DNA of 64,000 nucleotides. Origin: Kutzneria sp036403095. Its GTDB lineage: Bacteria > Actinomycetota > Actinomycetes > Mycobacteriales > Pseudonocardiaceae. Shown here piece after piece: positions 8,412 to 16,914 of this stretch. The notes below the pieces were generated by a model. The model had not been told where the DNA came from, made no database searches, and saw nothing but the letters and a program-made list of their open reading frames with translations. The stretch spans positions 1-64,000 of the forward strand of contig DASWRQ010000285.1 of assembly GCA_036403095.1 (NCBI GenBank). Direction: 5' to 3'. Numbering within the stretch: position 1 is the stretch's first letter; each line of letters begins with the position of its first letter. Made by a program: the position numbers and the translations under genes.

Positions 8412-9569
8412 ATGGACCCGCTCGACCTGCTCGGCGTGGCCGACGGCTTCTCCGACGAGGAACGCCTGATCCGGGACACCGTAAGGCAGTTCGTGGACGC
8501 GAAGGTGCGGCCGAACGTGGGGCGGTGGTTCGCCGACGGCACGTTCCCCCGTGAGCTGGCGCCAGAACTGGGCGAGCTGGGCCTGTTCGGCATGCACCTC
8601 AACGGTTACGGCTGCGCGGGCGCCAGCGCGACGGCGTACGGCATCGCCTGCATGGAGCTGGAAGCGGTCGACAGTGGACTGCGCAGCTTCGTCTCGGTGC
8701 AGGGATCACTGGCCATGACGGCGATCCACAGGTACGGCTCGGAGGAGCAGAGGCAGACCTGGCTGCCGAAGATGGCGGCCGGCGAGCTGATCGGCTGCTT
8801 CGGCCTGACCGAGCCGGACTTCGGCAGCAACCCGGCCGGCATGCGGACGACCGCGCGCCTGAGCGACGGCGAGTGGATCCTCAACGGCAGCAAGCTGTGG
8901 ATCACCAACGGCGGCATCGCGGACGTCGCTGTGGTGTGGGCACGGGCTGAGGAGGGCGTACGAGGTTTCGTCGTTCCCCGTGGCACCGAAGGTTTCACGA
9001 CCCGGGACATCAAGGACAAGTTGTCGCTGCGGGCCTCCGTGACCTCGGAGCTGATCCTCGACAACGTCGTCCTGCCCCAGGACGCGGTGCTGCCGGAGAG
9101 CCGCGGCCTCAAGTCCCCACTGTCCTGTTTGAACGAAGCGAGGTTCGGCATCCTCTGGGGCGCAGTGGGCGCGGCCCGCGACTGCTACGCGACCGCCCTG
9201 GACTACGCCAAGACCCGCGTGCAGTTCGACCGCCCGATCGCCGGCTTCCAGCTGACGCAGCAGAAGCTGGTGGAAATGGCGCTGGAGCTGGAGAAGGCGT
9301 TCCTCACGGCGGTCCACATCGGACGACTCAAGGATGCCGGCAAGGCCGAGACGGCACATGTCAGCTTCGGCAAGCTGAACAACGTGCGGGCAGCGCTGGA
9401 GATCGCGCGCCAGGCCCGCACGATCCTGGCCGCCAGCGGCATCACCACCGAGTACTCGGTGCTGCGGCACGCCAACAACCTCGAGTCGGTGCTGACCTAC
9501 GAGGGCACCAGCGAGATCCACACGCTGGTGCTGGGCGAGGCCATCACCGGGATCGGCGCATACCGTTGA
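8412..9569 (+). CDS. gcdH: glutaryl-CoA dehydrogenase (acyl-CoA dehydrogenase family)
   Basis: A 385-residue acyl-CoA dehydrogenase. FAD/substrate signature GLTEPDFGSNP and WITNGG are present, with the catalytic glutamate in YEGTSEIH (Glu364), placed as in glutaryl-CoA dehydrogenase, and the C-terminal ITGIGAYR typical of that branch. It would convert glutaryl-CoA to crotonyl-CoA with electron transfer to ETF. It starts two bases after the stop of the aldehyde dehydrogenase and overlaps the next gene by four bases, so the three are co-translated. This is the most specific functional call in the operon. Confidence 0.88.
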   Translation: MDPLDLLGVADGFSDEERLIRDTVRQFVDAKVRPNVGRWFADGTFPRELAPELGELGLFGMHLNGYGCAGASATAYGIACMELEAVDSGLRSFVSVQGSLAMTAIHRYGSEEQRQTWLPKMAAGELIGCFGLTEPDFGSNPAGMRTTARLSDGEWILNGSKLWITNGGIADVAVVWARAEEGVRGFVVPRGTEGFTTRDIKDKLSLRASVTSELILDNVVLPQDAVLPESRGLKSPLSCLNEARFGILWGAVGAARDCYATALDYAKTRVQFDRPIAGFQLTQQKLVEMALELEKAFLTAVHIGRLKDAGKAETAHVSFGKLNNVRAALEIARQARTILAASGITTEYSVLRHANNLESVLTYEGTSEIHTLVLGEAITGIGAYR

Positions 9570-11701
9570 CGGAACAGGTCGACGAGCACTTCATCGAGGC
9601 GGTCGGGGCGCTCTCGCCGGGTCGACGCCCGGCGACCAAGCTGGGGCCGCAACTGCTGGAGCTGTTCGACGCCCAGCTGGGCAGCCGGCACGTGGACCTG
9701 GCCGCGCGCGAGTTCCGGGCGCGCGGCCTGGGCTACTACACGATCGGCTCGTCCGGGCACGAGGGCAACGCGGCCGTGGCGGCGGCGTTGCGGCCGACGG
9801 ATCCGGCGCTGCTGCACTACCGTTCGGGCGCGTTCTACCTGGCGCGCATGGCCCAGCTCGGCCGCAGCGGGCTGATGGACGTGCTGCTGGGCATGATGGC
9901 CGCCACCGATGAGCCGATCGCCGGCGGCCGGCACAAGGTGTTCGGCCACCACGACGCGGCGATCATCCCGCAGACCTCGACGATCGCCTCGCACCTGCCG
10001 CGGTCGCTGGGCGTGGCGTTCGCGATCGAACGGGCACGCAAGCTCGGGGTGGCCTCGGCGTGGCCGGACGACGCGATCACGGTGTGCAGCTTCGGCGACG
10101 CGTCGGCCAACCACTCGACGGCCGCCGGCGCGATCAACGCGGCCGTCTACACGGCGTACCAGGGCCTGCCGGTGCCGCTGCTGTTCGTCTGCGAGGACAA
10201 CGGGATCGGCATCAGCGTGCCGACGCCACGCGGTTGGATCGCCACCGCCTACGGCTCCCGCGAGGGCCTGCGGTACTTCCACGCCAGCGGTTTCGACCTC
10301 GTGCAGACGCGCGAGGTCGCCATGGAGGCGGCGGAACACGTGCGCCGGCACCGGAAGCCGGCGTTCCTGCACCTGTCGACCGTGCGGCTGATGGGCCATG
10401 CCGGCTCGGACGCCGAAGTCGCGTACCGCAGCAGCACGGACATCGCCGCCGGCTTGGCCCGGGACCCGCTGCTGGGCACCGCGGAAACCCTGGTAGCGGC
10501 CGGGATCCTGACGCCGGCCGAGGTGCTCGACCGCTACGAGGCCAAGCGGGCCGAGGTCCATCAGCTCGCCATGGAGGCGTCCGAACGGCCGCAGCTGGAC
10601 AGCGCCAAGGCCGTCATGGCCCCGCTGGCGCCACGGCGGCCGGCCCAGGTCGAGGCGAGAATCCAGCCGCTCACGTGGACCGAGCCGCTGACGTTCGCGC
10701 AATCGGTCAACCGGACGCTGGCGCAGCTGCTCGGCCAGTACCAGGGTCTGTGCGTGTTCGGCGAGGACGTTGGCCGCAAGGGCGGCGTCTACGGCGTGAC
10801 GCGGGGTCTGCAGAAGCAGGCCGGCGCCGGCCGCGTGTTCGACACGCTGCTGGACGAGCAGTCGATTCTGGGGCTGGGCCTCGGGCTCGGCGTGTCCGGG
10901 CTGCTGCCGGTGCCGGAGATCCAGTACCTGGCGTACCTGCACAACGCGGCCGACCAGCTCCGCGGCGAGGGCGCGACGCTGCCGTTCTTCTCCAACGGCC
11001 AGTACCGCAACCCGATGGTCGTGCGGATCGCCGCCTACGGCTACCAGAAGGGCTTCGGCGGCCATTTCCACAACGACAACGCGGTCGCCGCGCTGCGGGA
11101 CATCCCCGGGCTGGTGATCGCCTCACCGTCCCGGCCGGACGACGCCGCGGCCATGCTGCGCACCTGCGTCGCCGCAGCCGATGTCGACGGCACGCTGTCG
11201 GCGTTCCTCGAACCCATTGCCCTGTACCACGCCCGCGACCTGCACGTCGAAGGCGACGGCGGGTGGCTGGCCCCGGCGCCGGTGGCGCACGTGCCGATCG
11301 GCCGCGGCCGGACCTACGGCGACGGCACGGATCTGACCCTCGCCACCTTCGGCAACGGCGTCCGGATGAGCCTGCGGGTGGCCCGCCGGCTGGCGGCCGA
11401 CGGCGTCTCGGCGCGGGTGCTGGACCTGCGCTGGCTCGCTCCCCTGCCGGCCGAGGACCTGCTGCGCGAGGCCGCCGCCACCGGCCGCGTGCTCGTCGTC
11501 GACGAGACCCGCCGCACCGGCGGCGTCTCGGAGGCGGTGATCACGGCGCTGAGCGACGGTGGTTTCACCGGGATCGTCCAACGGGTGGCCGGCGAGGACA
11601 GCTTCATCCCGCTCGGTGATGCGGCACTCACCGTCCTGCTGTCCGAGGACACCATCCACGACGCCGCGATTTCCCTTGCGGCACAACCACTGCACACCTG
11701 A
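9566..11701 (+). CDS. fused E1 alpha/beta 2-oxoacid dehydrogenase, possibly 2-oxoadipate-specific
   Basis: A 711-residue fusion of the E1-alpha and E1-beta parts of a branched-chain-type 2-oxoacid dehydrogenase. Residues 1-345 are E1-alpha with the ThDP region (FGDASANHSTAAGA, then LFVCEDNGIGI); residues about 375-710 are E1-beta with transketolase-type pyrimidine and C-terminal domains (GEDVGRKGGVYGVT, DETRRTGGVSE). The TTG start overlaps the gcdH stop (TTGA). It oxidatively decarboxylates a 2-oxo acid onto a lipoyl-E2 encoded elsewhere. Position after gcdH suggests 2-oxoadipate to glutaryl-CoA; 2-oxoisovalerate-type substrates are the alternative. The GDG motif reads GDA. Confidence 0.85.
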   Translation: MTEQVDEHFIEAVGALSPGRRPATKLGPQLLELFDAQLGSRHVDLAAREFRARGLGYYTIGSSGHEGNAAVAAALRPTDPALLHYRSGAFYLARMAQLGRSGLMDVLLGMMAATDEPIAGGRHKVFGHHDAAIIPQTSTIASHLPRSLGVAFAIERARKLGVASAWPDDAITVCSFGDASANHSTAAGAINAAVYTAYQGLPVPLLFVCEDNGIGISVPTPRGWIATAYGSREGLRYFHASGFDLVQTREVAMEAAEHVRRHRKPAFLHLSTVRLMGHAGSDAEVAYRSSTDIAAGLARDPLLGTAETLVAAGILTPAEVLDRYEAKRAEVHQLAMEASERPQLDSAKAVMAPLAPRRPAQVEARIQPLTWTEPLTFAQSVNRTLAQLLGQYQGLCVFGEDVGRKGGVYGVTRGLQKQAGAGRVFDTLLDEQSILGLGLGLGVSGLLPVPEIQYLAYLHNAADQLRGEGATLPFFSNGQYRNPMVVRIAAYGYQKGFGGHFHNDNAVAALRDIPGLVIASPSRPDDAAAMLRTCVAAADVDGTLSAFLEPIALYHARDLHVEGDGGWLAPAPVAHVPIGRGRTYGDGTDLTLATFGNGVRMSLRVARRLAADGVSARVLDLRWLAPLPAEDLLREAAATGRVLVVDETRRTGGVSEAVITALSDGGFTGIVQRVAGEDSFIPLGDAALTVLLSEDTIHDAAISLAAQPLHT

Positions 11702-11719
11702 CGTTCACCTGGCGCCGAT

Positions 11720-11771
11720 GCCGGGAAAGACGCCTTCACCGCAGCCGTGCGGTGAAGGCGTCCTTCCCGGC
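11720..11771 (+). terminator. strong hairpin terminator of the lysine-catabolism operon
   Basis: A 24-bp stem (11720-11743 with 11748-11771), one G-T mismatch, and a four-base loop GCCG, 18 bases past the E1 stop codon. There is no long T-tract, as usual in high-GC actinobacteria. Confidence 0.85.
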
Positions 11772-11871
11772 GTCCGGGGCGGCGGTGTGAGGGGTGACAC
11801 GCGGGCCCGATTGACCCAACAGGGGGTGATGGTCGCCAACGGGGCGGTTTTGGCCTTACCATGACTCGCCG

Positions 11872-11888
11872 CGATGCGCAGCGCATCG
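11872..11888. promoter_or_regulatory. short palindrome upstream of the polyamine operon
   Basis: CGATGCG-CAG-CGCATCG, 7-bp perfect arms, about 67 bases upstream of the decarboxylase start. It could be an operator or a leader hairpin; only the symmetry and position support it. The 180 bases before the gene otherwise show no clear riboswitch. Confidence 0.3.
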
Positions 11889-11954
11889 TGACCACCCAAG
11901 CGGCGAGCGGGTCGACGCACACACTGACCCGAGAATTGGTAGGTACGTAGCGGA

Positions 11955-13172
11955 ATGGGACAGAGCCTCGCCGTCATGGCGCCGCAGCCGACAGCAACGG
12001 TCGACACGGCGACACCTCCGCCGACAGCGGTGGAGCTGACCGGGGCGATAGCCCGTATCCGCGAGTACCTCGAGCGGGAGAAGCCCGCGACCCCGTGTCT
12101 GGTCATCGACCTGGCCACCGTGCGCGAGCGCTACCGCGAGCTCGCCGCGGCGATGCCGGGGGCCAAGCTCTATTACGCCGTCAAGGCGAATCCGGCCCGC
12201 GAAGTGGTGCGCCTGTTGGTGGAACTGGGCGCGCACTTCGACGTGGCCAGCCCGCCGGAGATCGACCTGTGCCTGGCCGAGGGCGCCCGTCCGGAGCGGA
12301 TCTCGTACGGCAACACGATCAAGAAGCGAGCCGACATCGGCTACGCCTTCGAGCGAGGCGTGCGACTGTTCACCACGGACAGCGACGCGGACCTGGCGGC
12401 CATCGCCGAAATGGCCCCTGGCACTTCGGTGTTCTGCCGGATAGTGCTGGCCGACACCGGTTCGCTGACGCCGTTCGGCCACAAGTTCGGCTGTGCCCCG
12501 GAAATGGCCACGCAGCTGCTGTCGAAGGCCCCCGAACTGGGGCTGGTCCCGGCCGGGGTGTCGTTCCACGTCGGCTCGCAGCAGCTGGATCCGCGGGCCT
12601 GGGACGCGGCGATCGAGCAGGCCGGGGAGATCACCGCCAAGCTCGCGGCCGAGGGCGTCGAACTGCGGATGCTCAACATCGGCGGCGGCCTGCCCGGCCG
12701 CTACAGCCGGCCCGCGCCGCCGCTGGCCGAGTTCGCCGCGGCGATCTCCCGGTCCGTCTCGCGGCACTTCGCCGACGAACCGCGGCTGGTGCTGGAGCCG
12801 GGCCGGTTCCTGGTCTCCGACGCCGGCCTGCTGCGCTCCGAGGTCGTGCTCGTCGCCCGCAAGTCCACTGTGGACGACCTGCGCTGGGTGTACCTGGACG
12901 TGGGCCGGTACAACGGTTTGGCCGAGACCGAGAACGAGTACATCACGTACCTGCTCTCAACTCCGGGCCACGATGGCGAGACCGGACCGGTGTATCTCGC
13001 CGGACCCACCTGCGACGGGGACGATGTGCTGTACCAGCACAACATCTACCGGTTGCCGATGGAGCTGCGCGCCGGCGACCACCTGGACTTCCTCAATACC
13101 GGGGCCTACACGGCCAGCTACTCCTCCATAGCGTTCAACGGTTTCGCGCCGCTGCCCACGCACTGCCTCTGA
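11955..13172 (+). CDS. PLP-dependent ornithine/lysine decarboxylase (alanine-racemase fold)
   Basis: A 405-residue fold-III decarboxylase. The PLP lysine is in YYAVKANP (Lys77); the catalytic Cys353 is in GPTCDGDDV, and NTGAYT near residue 382 supplies a PLP-contact tyrosine. The HVGSQ and GGGLP motifs are also present. It decarboxylates ornithine (to putrescine) or lysine (to cadaverine). Being the first gene of an operon with SpeD and a spermidine-synthase-like gene it provides the diamine for aminopropyl transfer. The first 30 residues (Ala/Pro/Thr-rich) look like an unstructured extension; a second ATG at 11976 is possible. Substrate preference cannot be read with certainty. Confidence 0.88.
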   Translation: MGQSLAVMAPQPTATVDTATPPPTAVELTGAIARIREYLEREKPATPCLVIDLATVRERYRELAAAMPGAKLYYAVKANPAREVVRLLVELGAHFDVASPPEIDLCLAEGARPERISYGNTIKKRADIGYAFERGVRLFTTDSDADLAAIAEMAPGTSVFCRIVLADTGSLTPFGHKFGCAPEMATQLLSKAPELGLVPAGVSFHVGSQQLDPRAWDAAIEQAGEITAKLAAEGVELRMLNIGGGLPGRYSRPAPPLAEFAAAISRSVSRHFADEPRLVLEPGRFLVSDAGLLRSEVVLVARKSTVDDLRWVYLDVGRYNGLAETENEYITYLLSTPGHDGETGPVYLAGPTCDGDDVLYQHNIYRLPMELRAGDHLDFLNTGAYTASYSSIAFNGFAPLPTHCL

Positions 13173-13245
13173 GCAGGCGACCCCCGATTTTGCGCGCAGG
13201 CCTCGCCGGAGGTCTGTCTTCACCTGGAACGGTAGGGAGTGATAG

Positions 13246-13632
13246 ATGACCGGAGTACTGGGCTCGGTGCAGGAGACCGTCGGTTCGTTCACCGGACAGC
13301 ACGTCCTCGCGGAGATGGAGGGCATCGACGCCGATCTGCTCAACGACGAGGCGCAGCTGTGCGACATCCTGACGAGGGTGCTCGGCCAGGCCGGGGCGAC
13401 CGTGTTGGATGTGACCTCCAAGCGGTTCGAGCCGCAGGGCGTCACCGTGCTGGCGCTGCTGTCGGAGTCGCACGCCTCGCTGCACACCTACCCAGAGATC
13501 GGGTCGGTCTTCGTCGACGTCTTCACCTGCGGCCACCGGGCCAACCCCGAGGTGGCCGTGCGGCTGCTGGCCGAGGAGCTGCGCACGCGCCACGTGCACG
13601 CGAAGACCATCCGCCGCGGCAAGGACGACTGA
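13246..13632 (+). CDS. speD: S-adenosylmethionine decarboxylase proenzyme (class 1B)
   Basis: A 128-residue pyruvoyl enzyme. The self-cleavage site is Glu74-Ser75 in LLSESHASLHTYPE; His80 and Cys95 (FTCG) follow at exactly the +5 and +20 spacing known from the Thermotoga enzyme, so the processing and proton-donor residues are intact. It makes decarboxylated S-adenosylmethionine, the aminopropyl donor. ATG start with AGGGAGTGATAG immediately upstream. It lies between the amino-acid decarboxylase and the aminopropyltransferase-like gene, completing a polyamine pathway. Confidence 0.93.
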   Translation: MTGVLGSVQETVGSFTGQHVLAEMEGIDADLLNDEAQLCDILTRVLGQAGATVLDVTSKRFEPQGVTVLALLSESHASLHTYPEIGSVFVDVFTCGHRANPEVAVRLLAEELRTRHVHAKTIRRGKDD

Positions 13633-13670
13633 CTTTCCCTTGCCTGACAAGAAGATTGTGAGAAGTTGAC

Positions 13671-14543
13671 GTGACAACACTGGAACGGACCAGTCAGATC
13701 CACGAGCCGGTCGGCCAGGGCCTGACCCGGGTGTGGGAGCTGCAGGACGTGCTCTTCGAGGGCGACACCGCCTTCCAGCACGTGGTGATCGCCCGCACGG
13801 CCCAGGGCGTGTCGCTGTTCTGCGACAACGACCGGCAGAGCACCGAGTTCAGCCAGCTGACCTATCACGAGGCGCTGATGGTGCCGGCGCTGCTGCTGGC
13901 CGACAAGATCGAGTCGGTGCTCGTGGTCGGCTCCAGCGAGGGCGTCGTGTGCCAGATGGCCGTGGCCGCCGGCGCGACCCGCGTCGATCACGTGGACATC
14001 GACACGCAGGCCGTGCGGCTCTGCGCCGAGCACCTGCCGTACGGCTACACCCCCGAGGAACTGGCCCGCGCCGAGCGCGGCGACGGCCCTGTGAAGGTGC
14101 ACTACGCCGACGGCTGGCAGTACCTCGTGGACGCCGCCGCCGGCGACACCCGGTACGACATCGTGCTGGTCGACCTGCCTGACGAGCGTGAGGAGGAGGC
14201 GCAGCACAACCGGCTCTACGGCGTCGAGTTCCTGACGATGTGCAAGGCCGTCCTCGCGCCCGGTGGCGTGGTCGTGACCCAGGCCGGCTGCCAGACCATG
14301 TGGCGCAACCAGACTTTGCTGACCTCGTGGCGCCGGTTCACCGAGGTCTTCGGCACCACCGCGTACTACGGCTCGGACGAGCACGAGTGGGCCTACCTGT
14401 TCGGCCGCGCCGACGAGGTCGCCGACCCGACCGCACTCATGCAGTCCCGGCTGCCCGCCCTCGGCTACCGCCCGGAGTCCATCGACGCGGAGGCCCTGGC
14501 CGGCAACTCCGTGCCGCCGTACCGCGTTCGCCACCAAGGCTGA
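13671..14543 (+). CDS. speE: spermidine synthase-like aminopropyltransferase
   Basis: A 290-residue aminopropyltransferase-fold protein. The Rossmann strand reads VLVVGSSEGVV and the following acidic loop HVDIDTQAV; the expected catalytic Asp is in YDIVLVDLPDE. Canonical SpeE has GGGDGG in the first loop, here replaced by GSSEG, so this is a divergent subgroup. It would transfer the aminopropyl group made by SpeD to putrescine or cadaverine. GTG start at 13671, 38 bases after speD. The pathway role is secure from context; exact polyamine product is not. Confidence 0.8.
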   Translation: MTTLERTSQIHEPVGQGLTRVWELQDVLFEGDTAFQHVVIARTAQGVSLFCDNDRQSTEFSQLTYHEALMVPALLLADKIESVLVVGSSEGVVCQMAVAAGATRVDHVDIDTQAVRLCAEHLPYGYTPEELARAERGDGPVKVHYADGWQYLVDAAAGDTRYDIVLVDLPDEREEEAQHNRLYGVEFLTMCKAVLAPGGVVVTQAGCQTMWRNQTLLTSWRRFTEVFGTTAYYGSDEHEWAYLFGRADEVADPTALMQSRLPALGYRPESIDAEALAGNSVPPYRVRHQG

Positions 14544-14575
14544 CCCCGGTCCCCCGCGAGTCCGCTTTCAGGCAG

Positions 14576-15856
14576 CTATGAAACCGCTTCATGGCGTACC
14601 GAGAGCGCGACTCGCGGGGTCGGAGCAGCACGGGTGGCGAGCATGAGGAGGGAGAGGAGGGCGGCGAAGCAGCTCAGGAGGCCGGCGATGTACCAGGCGA
14701 GGTCGTAGTTGCCGAGCTGGTCGCGGACGAGGCCGGCGGCCACGGCGGCGAAGGCGGCGCCGATCTGGTGGGAAGCGAAGACCCAGCCGAAGACGATGGG
14801 CCCGGCGGCGCCGTAGTAGCGGCGGCACAGGGCGACCGTCGGGGGCACGGTGGCGACCCAGTCCAGGCCGTAGAAGACGATGAACACGAGCATGCTGGGG
14901 TGGGTGCTGCCGGCGAACAGGCTGGGCAGCGTGAACAGGGACAGCCCCCGCAAGCCGTAGTACGCGCCGAGCAGCACGCGGGAGTCGACCCGGTCGGTGA
15001 GCCAGCCGGAGAAGATGGTGCCGACGATATCGAACACGCCGACCAGGGCGAGCAGCGAAGCGGCGGCGGTCTCCCCCATGCCGTGGTCCATGGCGGCGGG
15101 AATGAAGTGGGTGCCGACGAGGCCGTTGGTGGTGGCCCCGCAGATGGCGAAACCGGCGGCGAGCAGCCAGAAGTTGCGGGTACGGGCGGCAGAGGCGAGC
15201 ACCTGGACGGCCCGGCGGCCGGCGCCGACGGTGATCACCGCACGCGGCTGAGGCTTGGTGGCCCCGTAGGCGAGCAGGCCGATCTCCTCGGGACGGTCCC
15301 GCAGCAGCCACGCCACCAGCGGCACGACGACCAGCGCCGCACCGGCGACGGTCAGGGCGGCGATGCGCCAGCCGACGGAGCCGGCGATGGAGGCCAGCAG
15401 CGGCAGGAAAACCAGCTGCCCGGCGGCGCTGCCGGCGGTGAGCACGCCGGTGACGATGCCCCGGTGCTTGACGAACCAGGCGCTGGTCACGGTGGCGACG
15501 AAGGCCAGCGCCATCGAGCCCGTGCCCAGGCCGACGAGCACTCCCCAGCACAGGACGAGCTGCCAGCTGGCGGTCATGAACACGGTCAGCCCGCTGCCGA
15601 CGGCGACCACGAGCAGGGCCACCGACACCACCCGGCGGATGCCGAAGCGCTCCATCAGCGCGGCGGCGAACGGCGAGGTCAGGCCGTACAGGGCCAGGTT
15701 GACCGAGACGGCGGCCGAGATCGTGCCCATGGACCAGCCGAACTCGGCGTGCAGGGGATTCATCAGGACGCCGGGCGTAGCCCGGAATCCGGCCGCGCCG
15801 ACCAGCGCGACGAAGGTGACGGCGGCGACCAACCAGGCCCGATGCAGCTTCAACAC
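14576..15856 (-). CDS. MFS transporter, monocarboxylate/OFA-like
   Basis: A 426-residue major-facilitator protein with twelve predicted hydrophobic segments. It begins LKLHRAWLVAAVTFVALV and shows FGWSMGTISAAVSV in the first half, a pattern of the monocarboxylate-porter/OFA branch, and a central hydrophilic loop near residues 195-215. It sits in the cytoplasmic membrane; the substrate is probably a small organic anion, but this is only a family inference. It is divergent from a GlxA-type regulator, with an inverted repeat in the 70-bp gap, so that regulator may control it. Confidence 0.82.
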   Translation of the reverse strand: MLKLHRAWLVAAVTFVALVGAAGFRATPGVLMNPLHAEFGWSMGTISAAVSVNLALYGLTSPFAAALMERFGIRRVVSVALLVVAVGSGLTVFMTASWQLVLCWGVLVGLGTGSMALAFVATVTSAWFVKHRGIVTGVLTAGSAAGQLVFLPLLASIAGSVGWRIAALTVAGAALVVVPLVAWLLRDRPEEIGLLAYGATKPQPRAVITVGAGRRAVQVLASAARTRNFWLLAAGFAICGATTNGLVGTHFIPAAMDHGMGETAAASLLALVGVFDIVGTIFSGWLTDRVDSRVLLGAYYGLRGLSLFTLPSLFAGSTHPSMLVFIVFYGLDWVATVPPTVALCRRYYGAAGPIVFGWVFASHQIGAAFAAVAAGLVRDQLGNYDLAWYIAGLLSCFAALLSLLMLATRAAPTPRVALSVRHEAVS

Positions 15857-15891
15857 GCCGGAAATCCTGCCAAGCGGGTCCGGGCAGCACG

Positions 15892-15909
15892 AGTGGCCCG
15901 TAAGCCACT
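15892..15909. promoter_or_regulatory. inverted repeat between MFS and GlxA-type regulator genes
   Basis: AGTGGC-6 bases-GCCACT lies in the short divergent promoter region, directly before the regulator's start region. Position and symmetry suggest an operator for the neighbouring regulator; no experimental consensus is known to me for it. Confidence 0.35.
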
Positions 15910-15927
15910 ATGTGCAAGAATCGGGCC

Positions 15928-16914
15928 ATGCTGATGAAGGGATCGGGGACGCATCGCGTGGTGGTGCTGGCCCTCGACGGCGTGGTGGCGTTCGACCTGA
16001 GCATCGCGTCGCGGGTGTTCACCTCGGCGTCGCTGTCGGCCGGCCGGCCGCTGTACGAGACGCTGACCTGCACGCTCGACGGTGGCCCGGTGCGGACGAC
16101 GGCCGGCTTCCGGCTGATGCCCGACCACGGCCCGGAGATCCTGGCCACCGCCGACACCATCGTCATCCCCGGCCCGTACGAGGGGCCGCTGATGGCACAG
16201 GCCGAACTGTCACCGGAGCTCGCGTCGGCCCTGGCCACCGTGCCGGCCGACGCCCGCTGGGTGTCGATCTGCACGGGTGCGTTCGTGCTGGCCGCCGCTG
16301 GCCTGCTCGATGGCCGTGAGGCGACCACCCACTGGTGTCACGCCGACGACCTGGCGGCGCTGCATCCGCAGGTCCGCGTGACGCCGGACGTGCTGTTCGT
16401 GGACGACGGCAAGGTGCTGACCTCGGCCGGCGCGGCCGCCGGCATCGACCTGTGCCTGCACATCGTGCGCACCGATCACGGCAGTGAGATCGCCAACCAC
16501 ACCGCCCGGCGCATCGTCGTGCCGGCCTGGCGCGAGGGTGGCCAGCGGCAGTTCATCGAGCGGCCGGTGCCCGAGGTCGCCGACGCCGGCACGTCCGCGA
16601 CCCGGCAGTGGATGACCGAGCACCTGGACCAGCCGGTCGACCTGCGCCGGCTGGCCGCGCACGCGCGGATGAGCGTGCGCACGTTCACCCGCCGGTTCCG
16701 TGAGGAGACCGGCCTCAGCCCCGGGCAGTGGCTGCTGCGGGAGCGGGTGGAGCGGGCCCGGCGCCTGCTGGAGTCGACCGACCTGTCGGTCGAGCGGGTC
16801 GCCCGCGACGCCGGCTTCGGCACCACCGCCGGGCTGCGGCAGCACCTGAACGCGGCGGTCGGGGTGGCCCCGCTGGCCTACCGCCGCAACTTCACCTGCC
16901 GGCGCCCTACTTGA
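15928..16914 (+). CDS. GlxA-family regulator (DJ-1/PfpI-like plus AraC HTH)
   Basis: A 328-residue regulator. Residues 8-180 form a DJ-1/PfpI-like domain with the nucleophile-elbow segment SICTGAFVLAAAG; residues about 230-325 form a two-helix-turn-helix AraC DNA-binding domain (LRRLAAHARMSVRTFTRRF, then VERVARDAGFGTTAGLRQHL). Such proteins sense small ligands and regulate adjacent genes. It is divergent from the MFS porter, its likely target. Starts at 15910, 15928 and 15934 are all in frame and none has a clear ribosome site; 15928 is a compromise. Its 3' end overlaps the convergent SDR gene by eight bases. Confidence 0.85.
   Translation: MLMKGSGTHRVVVLALDGVVAFDLSIASRVFTSASLSAGRPLYETLTCTLDGGPVRTTAGFRLMPDHGPEILATADTIVIPGPYEGPLMAQAELSPELASALATVPADARWVSICTGAFVLAAAGLLDGREATTHWCHADDLAALHPQVRVTPDVLFVDDGKVLTSAGAAAGIDLCLHIVRTDHGSEIANHTARRIVVPAWREGGQRQFIERPVPEVADAGTSATRQWMTEHLDQPVDLRRLAAHARMSVRTFTRRFREETGLSPGQWLLRERVERARRLLESTDLSVERVARDAGFGTTAGLRQHLNAAVGVAPLAYRRNFTCRRPT

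Noticed and set aside
14589..16328. Long minus-strand frame over the MFS gene and GlxA gene
   Set aside because: It is a shifted frame of the MFS gene with Arg/Gly-rich sequence and no hydrophobic pattern; the 426-residue frame fits the MFS family.
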